Below, one piece after another: positions 63,361-64,000 of a stretch of DNA of 64,000 bases. Origin of the DNA: Archivesica marissinica (taxonomy: Eukaryota > Mollusca > Bivalvia > Venerida > Vesicomyidae); contig CM026391.1 in NCBI GenBank assembly GCA_014843695.1, positions 22,165,518 through 22,229,517 on the forward strand, given 5' to 3'. Every line of letters begins with the position of its first letter. Position 1 is the first letter of the stretch. The position numbers and the translations under genes were made by a program. The notes beneath the pieces are model-generated. The model saw only the letters and a program-made list of their open reading frames with translations, had not been told where the DNA came from and made no database searches.

Positions 63361-63458
63361 TAAATGCCTTGCCCAAGGGCACAATCGTAACGGTTCCAGC
63401 GGAGCTCGAACTCAGGATCTGAAGCGGGCGCTTTACCACTGCGCTATCACGACTTCCG
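63361..63458 (-). mobile_element. SINE head (family 2) joined to LINE 2
   Basis: On the minus strand: GGAAGTCGTGATAGCGCAG, a shortened anticodon region, B box GAGTTCGAGCTCC, then GATTGTGCCCTTGGGCAAGG and CATTTAC. Compared with 13003-13242 it lacks about 13 bases between the boxes. Where other family 2 elements continue with AATTCCACGTTGCC, the sequence becomes LINE 2 RT. Confidence 0.8.
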
Positions 63459-63767
63459 CATGTTTGGACTACTTATGAAGATTGTTCGACTATGCTGGTA
63501 AGTTTCAATTTGAATTAATTTACACGATTGATCTAATTTATCAGTTATATGTACAATGATAGTGTCTGAAACGGGACTTTTATCCGACTTCGATATAACC
63601 AGAGAATTCGACATAACCGTCTGTGACATAGCGGATGTAGACTGTAATTAAATATAATGTACAACATGTCCATTGATGTAGCATATTGTAACTACGGTGT
63701 GCATATTGACTGTGTTCAACACCTGGCTATGATCATTTATACATATAAATATACATATAAATATAGT
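63459..63767. other. Sequence with a MITE-like motif
   Basis: The stretch at about 63575-63630 (ACTTCGATATAACC, ATTCGACATAACC on the plus strand) resembles the termini of Tigger/mariner-type MITEs, with repeated CGAYATAACC boxes. No complete element or duplication can be defined. No gene seen. Confidence 0.3.
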
Positions 63768-64000
63768 GTGGCGTCCGTGGTCCAGTGGTAGAGCGTCGGA
63801 TTTGGAATCGACCGTTACCGAGTTCGATACTCGGGTCAGGCCACGTATGTAGTGTCATTGAGCAATGCACCTCACACACATTGCTTAGTACTTGTTGACA
63901 ACTTAGGTCAGCTAAGTATGCCCAGGAAAACATGCCTTGGTCCCCGCAAGGGGTTTGACATTAATGTAGCATACATACATACATACATACATACATACAT
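63768..64000 (+). mobile_element. tRNA-derived SINE with (CATA)n tail, runs off the window
   Basis: The head folds well as a tRNA: GTGGC pairs with GCCAC at the acceptor, A box TGGTCCAGTGGTAGAGCG, a possible anticodon loop TTTGGAA (TGG, Pro-like), and a perfect T arm CCGAG-TTCGATA-CTCGG. It continues through a body (CACCTCACACACATTGC, CCCCGCAAGGGG) to a (CATA)n tail at 63966-64000. The attached body and tail mark it as a SINE, not a tRNA gene. Confidence 0.82.

Noticed and set aside
63768..63845. Genuine tRNA-Pro gene
   Set aside because: The fold is good, but a SINE body and a (CATA)n tail follow directly, so it is a SINE head.

Overview
This is animal nuclear DNA, not microbial. It has spliced coding exons with GT-AG borders, L1/Tx1-type and other non-LTR retrotransposons, tRNA-headed SINEs, MITE-like elements and very large tandem arrays. 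The SINE and LINE mix and the AT-rich background suggest a marine or freshwater invertebrate, most likely a bivalve mollusc; that assignment is inference. Three runs of exactly 1000 N (24605-25604, 38251-39250, 53553-54552) are scaffold gaps of arbitrary length.

The only conserved host gene I can support is on the minus strand: the cyclophilin domain of a CyP40/PPID-type peptidyl-prolyl isomerase. Three consecutive exons (38099-37962, 36286-36180, 31186-30998) join in perfect phase. The third exon occurs again, seemingly identical, at 14594-14406. The first exon and the TPR half of the gene are not visible. The introns are filled with satellite DNA: a 31-33-bp array (1-12388 and 25605-28980), a 40-bp array (two copies), a 34/41-bp array (14681-24604 and 31273-35905) and a 51-bp array (36557-37195). 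Beyond exon 2 lies a 54-bp array (39251-43238).

The block from about 9 kb to at least 15.3 kb recurs from 25605 at an offset of about 16592 bp. The copies flank a gap. They are either a very recent tandem duplication or, more probably, an assembly duplication.

The right half, from 43.2 kb, is retroelement territory. A nearly full-length but decayed L1/Tx1-like LINE runs from about 44.1 to 51.64 kb, with ORF1 and an endonuclease-RT-zinc-knuckle ORF2, and has a 250-bp SINE in ORF2 flanked by a 12-bp target duplication. A 50-bp array, a 21-bp array encoding a Glu-rich heptad repeat, a 0.42-kb inverted repeat around a 2-kb loop, a 23-bp array between SINE fragments, and a second 5'-truncated LINE on the minus strand (61328-63360) fused to a SINE head follow. 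The window ends in another tRNA-headed SINE with a (CATA)n tail.

No new protein-coding system is visible. The most interesting signals are structural. Several minisatellites begin or end inside SINE sequence, suggesting that SINE 3' parts seed arrays. A MITE with a clean 5-bp target duplication sits inside a satellite. Two long arrays are free of stop codons by composition and give spurious giant ORFs.
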